Shown here: positions 24,575 through 33,026 of the stretch, one piece after another
How the letters are laid out: each line of letters begins with the position of its first letter
Numbering within the stretch: position 1 is the stretch's first letter
Origin: CAYSNP01 sp964432485
GTDB taxonomy: Bacteria; Bacillota; Clostridia; Christensenellales; DTU072
Reading direction: 5' to 3'
NCBI GenBank assembly: GCA_964432485.1
Contig: CAYSNP010000014.1
Location: 1 to 45,507 of the forward strand
DNA length: 45,507 bases
Made by a program: the position numbers and the translations under genes
The notes under the pieces: model-generated
The model's database searches: none
Told to the model about the DNA's origin: nothing
The model's input: the letters and a program-made list of their open reading frames with translations, nothing else

Positions 24575-25105
24575 TTATTCTGTTGCCGTATTATCCTCTT
24601 GTTTGTCTTCAGCTACCTTGCTTGGCATAAAAACTATAAGTTTCCTTAATGTAAACACCACTATATAACTCAATGCAATCCTTGTTATAAAAGCAAAAGT
24701 ATATGACAAGACAGCATTTAATAAGTAACCCAATAGCACATTAAAACCATAGGCAAATATTTCCACGCCGACATAGCGCAAAATGCCGCTTAGAGTTCGA
24801 GCCTTTTTATTATGCTTAAAAATAAAATAAGTGGATAAAAAATACGCTGCTACAAAGCCTGCAAAATACCCTACTGCTGTGCCTATAGAGGCAATGTTTT
24901 TGGGGACTATGCCTTTGTCAACATTAAAAGTGCTAAAGAAACTATAACCTTGGGCCTTTAGAAAAAATAAATAAAATACTAAAGCAGTAAAAACATAGTC
25001 CAGCGCAACCGGAATAAATCCCACAAGCAAGCTGCGCAAAAATTCCTTAAAAGTTTCCTCAAAAAACTGCTTTTTGTTACTTTTTTCTTTTTTTAATGCA
25101 TCCAT
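24575..25105 (-). CDS. GtrA-like membrane protein
   Basis: 176 residues with four hydrophobic helices in GtrA spacing: helix 1 RSLLVGFIPVALDYVFTALV; helix 2 with GYFAGFVAAYFLSTYFIF and the hallmark basic tail after it (KHNKKARTL); helix 3 EIFAYGFNVLLGYLL; helix 4 RIALSYIVVFTLRKLIVF. GtrA proteins are thought to flip lipid-linked sugars or support cell-surface polysaccharide assembly. The ATG with AAAGAAAGG just upstream was preferred to a TTG 18 bases earlier. The tail (VAEDKQEDNTATE) is acidic and probably disordered. It is a single gene with no glycosyltransferase partner nearby, so the substrate is unknown. Confidence 0.8.
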   Translation of the reverse strand: MDALKKEKSNKKQFFEETFKEFLRSLLVGFIPVALDYVFTALVFYLFFLKAQGYSFFSTFNVDKGIVPKNIASIGTAVGYFAGFVAAYFLSTYFIFKHNKKARTLSGILRYVGVEIFAYGFNVLLGYLLNAVLSYTFAFITRIALSYIVVFTLRKLIVFMPSKVAEDKQEDNTATE

Positions 25106-25211
25106 ATGCCTTTCTTTATCCAAACCTATACTTTTTAATTTATTTGTTAATTATAATAAAAAATCAAGCTATAGTCAAGACAGAAAATAAATTAGCTGAA
25201 TATTGCATACT

Positions 25212-25230
25212 TGTTGCACCATATGCAACA
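25212..25230. promoter_or_regulatory. Candidate operator of the IolD-like/transketolase operon
   Basis: A perfect 19-bp palindrome, TGTTGCA-CCATA-TGCAACA, lies 17 bases upstream of the -35 element. It is a good candidate site for the IclR-family regulator encoded last in the operon, and its position upstream of -35 would suit activation. The regulator-site pairing is inference. Confidence 0.6.
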
Positions 25231-25247
25231 TAAGGAAGCATTGTATA

Positions 25248-25276
25248 TTGACAAATAGGGTTTTGTAAAATAATAT
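25248..25276 (+). promoter_or_regulatory. Promoter of the IolD-like/transketolase operon
   Basis: TTGACA, 17 bases, TAATAT (four of six), 33 bases upstream of the first start codon. Confidence 0.65.
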
Positions 25277-25309
25277 AGTAGTTGGAATATATTCTAAAAG
25301 GAGTGATTT

Positions 25310-27097
25310 ATGAAGTTATCCGGTGGAGAAATAATTGTTAAGCAATTGGTAAACGAGGGCGTGCCTTATATCTTAGGTATTCCCGGACATGGTGTATTAG
25401 GATTATTTGATGCAATTAGAAAAGAAGAGCAAGCAGGTACAATCAAATACTTGCAAGTTAAGCATGAACAGGCGGCTACCGCTATAGCTGACGGGTACTT
25501 TAGAGTATCGGGCAAGCCTTTGGCTGTATTTACATCCATTGGACCGGGTACGCTTAATACTTGTATTGGGCTGGCTACTGCCTATGTGGACTCAACCCCA
25601 TTCCTGCTTTTGTGCGGTGATACACATATAAATATGAAAGGCGTAGGCGTATTGCAGGAAATCGAGAGATATGCCGATAGCAATATTATCAGAAGCTTAG
25701 AGCCGCTATCCAAAAGGAGTTGGAGAGCAGAAAGCGTGGGACAATTGCCCCGCATTATGCGCAGAGCATTTGACCAAATGCTGGGCGGCAGGCGTGGGCC
25801 TTGCGCAATAGCCCTGCCTATGGATGTTCAAGCGGACGGGCTAGATGTCAAAGAAGCCGCATTAGCTCAAAAGCGCACTTATAAATTGCCTGCTGTAAGC
25901 AATGAGCAAGCTCAGCAAGCAATAAAACTAATGAAATCAGCAAAAAGACCTGTTGTTTTGGTAGGCGGCGGAGCGCTTTATGCCAAATGTGCTGAAAAGA
26001 TAGCTTTGCTTGCAGAAAAATGGGGAGCGGCTATTGTGACCACTCTTGCAGGTAAAGGCGCGGTAAGCGAAGTACATCCGCAATATTGCTTTCATACCGG
26101 CTCTAAAGGCACTCCTATCGGAGTAAAGATTTGCAGAGAAGCGGATATGGTATTGGCGCTGGGCACACGGTTTGCTGATGAAACTACTTGCTCTTACCGT
26201 AAAGGTGCTAGCTTTAACTTCCCTGATACCAAGCTGATACATATTGATATTGATGCCGGCGAGATAGGCAAGAATTATATAGCCGATATTGGCATTGTTG
26301 GTGATTTGCAAGATGCGCTGGATAAACTAATTGCCGGCGCTGACTTTGAATCCAGCAAAGAGTATCTGCAAGAGATAGCTGCATTGCGAAAAGATTGGCA
26401 AAATACACTTGAGGATATCCGCAAAGTTTCTTGCGATAAGGTAACCATATCTCAACTTATAGGTATCCTAAATGCCACTTTGCCGCAAGATACCATTATT
26501 GCCACTTCCAGCGGCAACACTCAAGCGCAGCTATTTCAAGAGTATTGTTACAGCATGCCTTACTGCAATTTAACAACGGGCGGATTTTCTACTATGGGAT
26601 GGGCAGTACCTGCCGCTATGGGTGCAAAACTTGCCGCTCCCGACAAGCCTGTTATAGCTTTGTTGGGGGACGGTGACTTTATGATGATAATGCAAGAGTT
26701 GTCCACTATGGCGCAATATGATATACCAGTAATTGTGGTGCTGGCTAACAATAGCGGTTGGATGGCTATAAAGGACTTGCAAATTGATGTATTGGGGCAA
26801 GAGACCGCTTTTGGCAATGACTTTATGAGCAAAGACAATGTTTATAGCCCGGATTTTTACGCAATAGCAAAAGCATTTGGCATTGAAGCATATAGCCCTG
26901 TCACGCAAGAAGAAATTAAGGATGCTTTGCAAAGCGCAATAGCTAAAGGCAAACCTGCGCTAATCAATATAGATGTTTCTAGGAAGCATCCCTATACGGG
27001 AGGCAAGGCTTACGGTTGGTGGGATGTGCCTATCCCTGTTTATATGAAGCAAAAGCGCGAAACTTACGAGGATTCGCTTAAAGAAGAAATTGTATAA
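25310..27097 (+). CDS. ThDP-dependent enzyme, acetolactate synthase/IolD-like
   Basis: 595 residues in the three-domain layout of ThDP decarboxylases/carboligases. The PYR domain has the cofactor-activating glutamate in KHEQAATAIADGY and SIGPGTLNT. The central Rossmann-like domain has KRPVVLVGGGALYAK. The PP domain has the ThDP/Mg motif GDGDFMM followed about 25 residues later by ANNSGWM. The C-terminal GWWDVPIPVY resembles the end of IolD (trihydroxycyclohexanedione hydrolase) more than that of acetolactate synthase, and a Gfo/Idh dehydrogenase follows, as in inositol clusters. IolD itself is ~40 residues longer, so a related C-C cleaving or joining enzyme on another cyclitol or keto acid is equally possible. 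AAAAGGAG seven bases upstream supports the start. First gene of the operon, 15 bases before the next. Confidence 0.82.
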   Translation: MKLSGGEIIVKQLVNEGVPYILGIPGHGVLGLFDAIRKEEQAGTIKYLQVKHEQAATAIADGYFRVSGKPLAVFTSIGPGTLNTCIGLATAYVDSTPFLLLCGDTHINMKGVGVLQEIERYADSNIIRSLEPLSKRSWRAESVGQLPRIMRRAFDQMLGGRRGPCAIALPMDVQADGLDVKEAALAQKRTYKLPAVSNEQAQQAIKLMKSAKRPVVLVGGGALYAKCAEKIALLAEKWGAAIVTTLAGKGAVSEVHPQYCFHTGSKGTPIGVKICREADMVLALGTRFADETTCSYRKGASFNFPDTKLIHIDIDAGEIGKNYIADIGIVGDLQDALDKLIAGADFESSKEYLQEIAALRKDWQNTLEDIRKVSCDKVTISQLIGILNATLPQDTIIATSSGNTQAQLFQEYCYSMPYCNLTTGGFSTMGWAVPAAMGAKLAAPDKPVIALLGDGDFMMIMQELSTMAQYDIPVIVVLANNSGWMAIKDLQIDVLGQETAFGNDFMSKDNVYSPDFYAIAKAFGIEAYSPVTQEEIKDALQSAIAKGKPALINIDVSRKHPYTGGKAYGWWDVPIPVYMKQKRETYEDSLKEEIV

Positions 27098-27112
27098 ATT
27101 GTGAGGTGAATA

Positions 27113-28324
27113 ATGAGTAAAATGAAATTTGCCATAGTTGGCTGCGGCAGAATTGCCTCTTTGCATGTAGCGGGCTACAAAGACCGTGAGGATGCGGAGC
27201 TCTACGGGATATTTGATAAAAACAAAGGGGCGGCGGAAAAGTTTGCAAGCGAGCACAATATCCCCAAAATATACTCTAGCTATGAAGAAGTGCTGACAGA
27301 TCCCGAAATTGTTGGGATAGAAATACTTGTGCCCCACCATTTACATAAGGAACTGACCATTGCCGCATGCAAAGCAGGCAAGCATGTTTCGGTGCAAAAA
27401 CCTATGGCTTTGAACTTGCAGGAATGTGACGAAATGATAGCCGCCGCTAAAGCTAACAATGTAAAACTTAAAGTCTATGAGAACTTTGTGCATTATCCCC
27501 CTTATTTGCTGCTAAAAGACTTGATAAATAAAGGCGAAATCGGAGATGTGCAAGGCATTAGATATAAAATGAACAATGGCGCATTGCTTTCTCGCAATGC
27601 TCCCGCAAGTAAAATACGCGCTAAAGCATTTGGCATTAACGCAGAAAAGTGCGGTTTAGAGCCAACGGGCTGGAAGGTAGACACCCTTTCTTGGACTTGG
27701 CGGCTCAATGACTCCTTATCAGGGGGAGGACCTATTGTTTTTGATGACGGTTACCATAAGTTCTCTTTATTTATTGACCTTTTAGGCGGTGTGGAAAAGG
27801 TGGTAGCTTGGATAGAGGAAAGCAAAATCCTTGCCGGTATTTGTCAAGACTGTCCTGCTGTAATTATGTGGAAATATGCTGATAAAAAGCTGTTTGGGGT
27901 ATGGGATATTACCTCCTCCGAAGGGCTGTATGTGCAAGGCAAATACTATACTTGCGATGAGCGAATGGAAGTAACGGGCACCAGAGGTATCCTTTGGCTT
28001 ACAAGGTGCACCGCCAGCATGATGCCGCAAGTTGCGCCTGTTATTATGTATAAGGATGGCAAAGTTACAGAGTTTTGGGATGCGCCTCACGATTGGCAAG
28101 ACTCCTTTATCCGCTCTACTCATGACTTTATTGACAGTATTAAAGAGGATAGAGAGCCTGTCTTATCGGGAGAAAGGGGCAGAGAGGTGCTAAAGTTCGC
28201 CTTGGCTACAATTGATTCTTCCCGCCTTAATCGAGAAATAAGGTTGGAGGAATATGAGGACAAGCCTTTAATGAAGAAAAAAAGTTTTTTAAGTTTGCTG
28301 TTGGGTAAAGGAAAGAACAAATGA
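27113..28324 (+). CDS. Gfo/Idh/MocA-family NAD(P)-dependent oxidoreductase
   Basis: 403 residues. The N-terminal Rossmann motif is VGCGRIASLH. The catalytic lysine lies in VQKPMA (EKP in most members, here QKP), and the substrate-site D/H is in FDDGYHKFSL. The C-terminal half is the usual beta-sheet GFO_IDH_MocA_C domain. A ~40-residue region rich in G/W (LEPTGWKVDTLSWTWRLN) precedes it. The family oxidises hydroxyl groups of sugars, inositols and their derivatives. Placed directly after the IolD-like enzyme, it probably performs the first oxidation of a polyol or cyclitol. GAGGTG stands six bases before the ATG. Its stop overlaps the next start as ATGA. The basic tail (MKKKSFLSLLLGKGKNK) is unusual for a cytosolic enzyme. 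Confidence 0.87.
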   Translation: MSKMKFAIVGCGRIASLHVAGYKDREDAELYGIFDKNKGAAEKFASEHNIPKIYSSYEEVLTDPEIVGIEILVPHHLHKELTIAACKAGKHVSVQKPMALNLQECDEMIAAAKANNVKLKVYENFVHYPPYLLLKDLINKGEIGDVQGIRYKMNNGALLSRNAPASKIRAKAFGINAEKCGLEPTGWKVDTLSWTWRLNDSLSGGGPIVFDDGYHKFSLFIDLLGGVEKVVAWIEESKILAGICQDCPAVIMWKYADKKLFGVWDITSSEGLYVQGKYYTCDERMEVTGTRGILWLTRCTASMMPQVAPVIMYKDGKVTEFWDAPHDWQDSFIRSTHDFIDSIKEDREPVLSGERGREVLKFALATIDSSRLNREIRLEEYEDKPLMKKKSFLSLLLGKGKNK

Positions 28325-29142
28325 TAGAAGCAAAACTAAAGCAAGCAGCGGCAGAAATAAGGAAGCTGACAATCACAGCAATAGAAGCGGCAGGATATGG
28401 GCATATTGGCGGAAGCATGTCAATTTGCGATGTGCTTGCGGTGCTGTATTGCGATATTATGAATATAGACAGCACCAATCCGGAAAAGGATGACCGAGAT
28501 AGATTAGTACTTTCTAAAGGGCATTGCGGCCCTGCTCTATATGCAACCTTAGCTTATAAAGGGTATTTTCCTAAAGAGGACTTACTTACCTTAAATTGCA
28601 ACGGCACAAATTTGCCTAGCCATTGCGACCGCTTAAAAACTAAAGGCGTAGATATCTCAACGGGTTCACTTGGTCAAGGTTACTCTTTGGCAACAGGGGT
28701 GGCTTACGGTAGCAAATTAAAAGGGTATAATAATTATTGCTATTGCATAGTGGGCGACGGAGAGTTGCAAGAAGGGCAAAATTGGGAAGCAATACAATTT
28801 GCGGCGCACCATAACTTAGACAACCTTGTCCTTATAATAGACAACAATAAGCGACAACTTGACGGATATACCAGCGAGATTTGCAGACCTTTTGATTTAG
28901 CCTCAAAGCTATCCGCCTTTGGCTTAAAAGTATACAATGCGGACGGACATAATGTAAGTGCTATTCGTCAAGCCTTACTTAGCATAAAGCAAGATAAGGT
29001 ACCAGCAGCATTGATTTTGGATACCCAAAAGGGCTATGGCTGCAATTTTGCAGAAATTGAAGGGTTTAATCATTATATGGTAGTTACGCCAGAGATGGCT
29101 GCTGCCGCACGTAAAGAAATTGATAGGAGGTTGCAGCAATGA
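28321..29142 (+). CDS. Transketolase, N-terminal (ThDP-binding) subunit
   Basis: 273 residues corresponding to the first half of a transketolase. Seen: GHIGGSMSICDVLAVLY, the GHCGPALYA segment, GSLGQGYSLATG, the ThDP/Mg motif VGDGELQEGQNWEA and the metal ligand asparagine in IDNNKRQLDG. The family transfers two-carbon ketol units with ThDP; this subunit carries the pyrophosphate end of the cofactor. Its partner is the next gene, joined by another ATGA overlap, so the enzyme is split into two chains as in many archaea and Clostridia. Being embedded with an IolD-like enzyme and a dehydrogenase, it probably serves a dedicated catabolic pathway rather than the general pentose phosphate route. Confidence 0.93.
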   Translation: MIEAKLKQAAAEIRKLTITAIEAAGYGHIGGSMSICDVLAVLYCDIMNIDSTNPEKDDRDRLVLSKGHCGPALYATLAYKGYFPKEDLLTLNCNGTNLPSHCDRLKTKGVDISTGSLGQGYSLATGVAYGSKLKGYNNYCYCIVGDGELQEGQNWEAIQFAAHHNLDNLVLIIDNNKRQLDGYTSEICRPFDLASKLSAFGLKVYNADGHNVSAIRQALLSIKQDKVPAALILDTQKGYGCNFAEIEGFNHYMVVTPEMAAAARKEIDRRLQQ

Positions 29143-30104
29143 GTATGCTTCAAAAAGTGTTTGAGCCGGATAAGTTAGAAATGCGGCAAGCATACTGCAA
29201 TGCGCTTATCTTAGCGGCGGATGACTGCGGCAATATTTTGGATGTAGAAGCTGATGTACAATATAGTATGGGCACTAAACGCTTTACAGAACGCTACCCT
29301 GCCCGAACAATAAATTGCGGTATTATGGAAGCTCATGCAATAGGATTTTGCGGCGGATTGTCAGCTATGGGCTATATACCTTTTTTCCATGCTTTTGGCA
29401 CTTTTGCCACAAGGCGCGCCTTTGACCAAGTGTTTCTTTCGCTGGCTTATCAAGATATGAATGTAAAGATTATTGGCGGCGATGCAGGAGTTACCGCTAC
29501 CGCTAACGGAGGCACTCATATGCCTTTTGAGGATATTGGGCTAATGCGCCTAGTGCCGAATATGACAATTATTGAGCCTGCCGACAGCACAATTTATAGC
29601 ACTATCGTAAAAGATATGGCGCTGGCGTACGGTAACTTTTATATGCGCAGTTGTCGAAGGAAAACCGTTAAAATATACAATGACAATGCTACTTTTACCA
29701 TAGGCAAAGCTAATACACTTACGCAAGGAGAGGATATTGCAATTATTGCTTGCGGGATTATGGTATATGAAGCACTAGTAGCAAAAGAGATTTTGGCAAA
29801 AAAGGGGTACTCCGCCCGTGTTATTGATATGCATACTATCAAGCCGCTTGATAAAGAGTGTGTTTTAGCCGCCGCCAAAGAATGCGGGGCTATTGTAACA
29901 GCGGAGAATCATAATATAATTGGCGGATTAGGCGAGGCAGTAGCCGGCTACTTAGCGCAAAATCACCCTGTTCCAATGGAACTGGTAGGGGTGCAAGACA
30001 CTTTTGGACAAGTAGGTACTCAAGATTATCTAATGGAAATATACGCTCTTACCGCTAAAGATATAGCGGGAAAAGCCTTAAAGTGCATAAGGAGAAAACT
30101 ATGA
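29139..30104 (+). CDS. Transketolase, C-terminal (pyrimidine-binding) subunit
   Basis: 321 residues matching the second half of transketolase: a PYR domain with NCGIMEAHAIGFCGGLSAMG (the glutamate in this motif activates ThDP), FHAFGTFATRRAFDQV, GGDAGVTATANGGTHM, and a C-terminal transketolase_C domain with TLTQGEDIAIIACGIM and AENHNIIGGLGEAVAGYL. Together with the preceding subunit it makes a complete heteromeric enzyme in the cytoplasm. It overlaps its partner at ATGA, and its own stop overlaps the start of the IclR gene, so dosage of all three is translationally coupled. DXP synthase was considered and excluded because the chain is split and lacks that enzyme's N-terminal arrangement. Confidence 0.93.
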   Translation: MSMLQKVFEPDKLEMRQAYCNALILAADDCGNILDVEADVQYSMGTKRFTERYPARTINCGIMEAHAIGFCGGLSAMGYIPFFHAFGTFATRRAFDQVFLSLAYQDMNVKIIGGDAGVTATANGGTHMPFEDIGLMRLVPNMTIIEPADSTIYSTIVKDMALAYGNFYMRSCRRKTVKIYNDNATFTIGKANTLTQGEDIAIIACGIMVYEALVAKEILAKKGYSARVIDMHTIKPLDKECVLAAAKECGAIVTAENHNIIGGLGEAVAGYLAQNHPVPMELVGVQDTFGQVGTQDYLMEIYALTAKDIAGKALKCIRRKL

Positions 30105-30838
30105 GCCAAGCATTAGAAAACGGTATAGCGGTACTGGAGTATATTTCTTCAAAAAGGGCTTCTACCATTACAGAAATTGCAGATGCGCTTGACTTGCATA
30201 AAAGCACAATTTCCCGTATTATCAAGACTTTTATTGCAAAAAATATGGTGGATTATAACCGTGCCAGCCGAATGTACGGGATTGGTCCTGCCATTTTGCA
30301 AATGTCCAGCCGCTACTATAAAAGCCATAGCATTGTGTCGCAAATAAAAAATATAATGCTATTGCTTTCCCGTCAAACGGGAGAAAGCGTGCATCTTTGT
30401 GCGCTAAGCAACGATTCGGCTGTTGTGGTAGAGCAAGTAGAAGGAGCGAGCAGGCTGGTGGTCAATGCAAAAGTAGGCAATCGTGAGCCTTTGCATGCAT
30501 CTTCGGTAGGCAAATGTTTGCTTGCTTACGCAAGCGTGGAGGAGCAAGCGGCTATGCTTGCACACTATAACTATAAGCGTTTTACAGCTAAAACTATAAG
30601 CTCAGAAAAGCAGTTGCTGTCAGAGCTACAAGAGATTAGGCAATTAGGGTATGCCATTGACGACAATGAGCTATCTATTGATATTAAATGCGTAGCAGTC
30701 CCTATCTTTGATATTATGGGCAGATGTATTTACTCCATTGGGATATCCGGAGCTAATAGCCATATGAATGAACAAGGTATAGCGGAAATAGCGGAAAAAA
30801 TGATAATTGCAACTAAACCCTTTTCTAATACGCCCTAA
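30101..30838 (+). CDS. IclR-family transcriptional regulator
   Basis: 245 residues. An N-terminal winged helix (ALENGIAVLEYISS, then TITEIADALDLHKSTISRIIKTF) precedes the IclR effector domain with SGESVHLCALSNDSAVVVEQVEG-type strands and HASSVGKCLLAYA. The ATG has AAGGAG six bases upstream and overlaps the transketolase stop; a GTG 18 bases earlier lies in the ribosome-binding region and is rejected. It is last in the catabolic operon, so it probably senses the substrate or an intermediate and controls the operon through the palindrome at 25212-25230. IclR proteins act as repressors or activators; which applies here is not known. No terminator was seen directly after it. Confidence 0.93.
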   Translation: MSQALENGIAVLEYISSKRASTITEIADALDLHKSTISRIIKTFIAKNMVDYNRASRMYGIGPAILQMSSRYYKSHSIVSQIKNIMLLLSRQTGESVHLCALSNDSAVVVEQVEGASRLVVNAKVGNREPLHASSVGKCLLAYASVEEQAAMLAHYNYKRFTAKTISSEKQLLSELQEIRQLGYAIDDNELSIDIKCVAVPIFDIMGRCIYSIGISGANSHMNEQGIAEIAEKMIIATKPFSNTP

Positions 30839-31015
30839 AGGAGTGCAACGCAAGCTCTTAAAGCGCACAATACCCCCTGCATCCTTGCGGAAAAGATACA
30901 AAATAGGGCAAGGGGCGAGCTATGCCCAATGGAATTGACAGTTAGTACTTTAACAGAGCCTAAAGATGCTTTTGTAGCAGTAGAAAAAAATTAAAGGAAC
31001 TAGGAAGCAATTAAT

Positions 31016-31954
31016 ATGAGTTTATGTTATATTGGAGAGGAAAAAGAGCGCAAACAGCTGGAATTCACCAGTTTTGACGGAAGAAAGCTAGCTTGTTTCT
31101 TATGGGATAAAGTCAAAGAGCCCAAAGGCATTATTCAAATTATTCACGGTATGACCTCTCATATGAAAAGATATGATGAGCTGGCAAAAACGCTAAATAG
31201 TTACGGTTATGTGGTCTTTGGAGATGACCATAGGCCTAATGGCGAAAGCGCAGGGCTGTCCGGTTTGGGTAAGGCAAGTAAAAACAATTTTAGAGAAAAC
31301 CTGTTAGACGAAATTGAAATCACCAAAGCCTTAAAACAAAGGTGCAACTTGCCTATAGTGCTATTTGCCCACAGTTATGGTTCGTTTTTAGCTCAAACAT
31401 ATATAGAAAAAGCAGGAGAGCTGATAAACGGGGTGATACTAAGCGGCTCTTCTATAATGAGCACGCTTAAACTTGCTTTTGGCAAGCTGTTGACTTGGCT
31501 GCAAACCTTTTTCTACAAAATGGATGAGCCCAATTTAATGATGTTCAATATGACTTTTGGCGCTAATAATAAGGCTTTTACGGAAGACGGTATCAACAAT
31601 GCTTGGCTTAACCGTGACCTTGCCAAAGTAAAAGCATATAACGATGACCCCTACTGCAACTTTTATATGTCGCACGGTTTTTATTATTCTATGATGAGAG
31701 GGCTATATAATACATATAAAAAAAGCTCGCTTGCCCAAATAAAAAAGGATTTGCCAATATTTATAATTAGCGGTTCTCTTGACCCGCTTGGGGGGTGCGG
31801 CAAAAAGATACAGAAGTTATATAATACCTATAAATCATACAACCTTAATGTAAAAATGAAATTATACGAAGGCGTAAGGCATGAGCTGACCTCTGATATT
31901 GAGAAAGAAATTATAATTAAAGATATGATAGACTTTTTTAATAGCTGTATATAA
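31016..31954 (+). CDS. Alpha/beta hydrolase, monoacylglycerol-lipase/lysophospholipase type
   Basis: 312 residues with the MGL-family landmarks: oxyanion motif IIHGMTSHMKRY, DDHRPNGESAG (usually DHRGHGxS), nucleophile serine in FAHSYGSFLAQ (AHSYG instead of GHSMG), catalytic aspartate in ISGSLDPLGG, and histidine in GVRHELTSD. A cap with KLLTWLQTFFYKMDEPNL lies between the serine and the acid. No signal peptide, so it is cytosolic. Family substrates are monoglycerides or lysophospholipids; which one applies here is not shown. AGGAAG lies before the ATG at a long spacing. The 177 bases upstream hold no gene or clear promoter, and the next gene has its own strong promoter. Confidence 0.87.
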   Translation: MSLCYIGEEKERKQLEFTSFDGRKLACFLWDKVKEPKGIIQIIHGMTSHMKRYDELAKTLNSYGYVVFGDDHRPNGESAGLSGLGKASKNNFRENLLDEIEITKALKQRCNLPIVLFAHSYGSFLAQTYIEKAGELINGVILSGSSIMSTLKLAFGKLLTWLQTFFYKMDEPNLMMFNMTFGANNKAFTEDGINNAWLNRDLAKVKAYNDDPYCNFYMSHGFYYSMMRGLYNTYKKSSLAQIKKDLPIFIISGSLDPLGGCGKKIQKLYNTYKSYNLNVKMKLYEGVRHELTSDIEKEIIIKDMIDFFNSCI

Positions 31955-31967
31955 CCTTGCCCCCTAT

Positions 31968-31996
31968 TTGACAGCTCCATTCTTTAGGGATATAAT
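31968..31996 (+). promoter_or_regulatory. Perfect-consensus sigma-A promoter with ~190-nt leader
   Basis: TTGACA, exactly 17 bases, TATAAT: all twelve consensus bases. It is 197 bases upstream of the metallo-hydrolase start, so the transcript has a long untranslated leader. Only a 19-codon open frame at about 32067 without a ribosome-binding site was seen in it. Confidence 0.85.
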
Positions 31997-32192
31997 ATAG
32001 AAAAAAGATAAAAGGAAGAATTGCAATCCTACAATAATATGGCCTTGTAAATCAGCACTAACAATATGAAAGAGCAACCTAAAGAGATATATAACAGGAT
32101 AGCGAAAAAAGAAATTTCACATTAAATTTTTGTAAAGTCTGCCAAAACTAGCTATATTGACATCAAGTTCTTTATATGTTAAGGTAACATTG

Positions 32193-33026
32193 ATGGACAA
32201 GCAACCTTTAGTATACGAAAAGATATTTGAAGTTTCCTGCATCGCTAAAGGTGTTTATAGGATTAGCGAGTTTGGTATGGCAACTTGTTATCTTATAATA
32301 GGCAATAGCAGTGCATTGCTAATTGATACCGGCTATGGAGCTGGTAACATTCGTGCTGTTGCTGAAAAACTTACAAATTTGCCTATTACCATAGCTCTTA
32401 CACATGCACATCCTGACCATGCGGGGGGTGCTTTTTATTTTGATAAGGTGTACCTTGCCAAAGCTGATAACAACTTATTCTTTAAGTTACTGCTTACTAA
32501 ACCTGTGCGCACTCGCTTGCTCTTATCCTCACCTGTAAGCAAGACAGGCCTTGACAAAAAAAGCATATGTAAAGCATCTGCAAAAACGAAATTTGTCCCC
32601 CTTGAGGATGGGCATATTTTTGATTTAGGCGGAAAAGAAATCACTGCAATGCTTACGCCTGGACATACAAAAGGGAGCGCTGTGTTTATTGATAAGACTG
32701 CGGGAGTTATCTTTACCGGTGACAATGTAAACACAGGGCTATGGATGTTTGTGCCGGGCGGAGTATCTATTGAAGATTGGATAACCGCCGCAGGAAAAAT
32801 ATATGAGTATACCTACTCGCTTGCACCCTATGGCGGACATAATGATGGTGTGCAAAAGCGTGAGGATATAGCAAAACTAATTGAATATGCCAAAGAATTG
32901 GTAGCTAAGACTACAAAAAACAAGCGATTGTTTAAGATATGCTCTTATCCGCAAGAGGGAGATATCAAGATTATATATAGAGCAGACAAAGTATTGTCCA
33001 AAGCAAAAAGGAAGCAGCAGCAATGA
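32193..33026 (+). CDS. Metallo-beta-lactamase-fold hydrolase
   Basis: 277 residues. The metal-binding motif LTHAHPDHAGG (HxHxDH) lies near residue 75, followed by GHTKGSAVF (third-region histidine), FTGDNV (bridging aspartate) and PYGGHND (last histidine), so the two-metal site is complete. The fold covers thiolesterases, lactonases and phosphodiesterases; this subgroup is not assignable. The ATG after AAGG was chosen; a TTG 36 bases earlier has no ribosome-binding site. It is driven by the consensus promoter and overlaps the next gene at ATGA, forming a unit with the esterase and the symporter. Hydrolysis of a lactone or ester of an imported glycoside is a possible role, by context only. Confidence 0.85.
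   Translation: MDKQPLVYEKIFEVSCIAKGVYRISEFGMATCYLIIGNSSALLIDTGYGAGNIRAVAEKLTNLPITIALTHAHPDHAGGAFYFDKVYLAKADNNLFFKLLLTKPVRTRLLLSSPVSKTGLDKKSICKASAKTKFVPLEDGHIFDLGGKEITAMLTPGHTKGSAVFIDKTAGVIFTGDNVNTGLWMFVPGGVSIEDWITAAGKIYEYTYSLAPYGGHNDGVQKREDIAKLIEYAKELVAKTTKNKRLFKICSYPQEGDIKIIYRADKVLSKAKRKQQQ

Noticed and set aside
30839..31015. Possible gene remnant between the IclR and lipase-like genes
   Set aside because: Only frames under 30 codons without recognisable similarity; treated as plain intergenic sequence.
32067..32126. 19-codon open frame in the leader of the metallo-hydrolase gene as a leader peptide
   Set aside because: No ribosome-binding site and no attenuator structure was seen.
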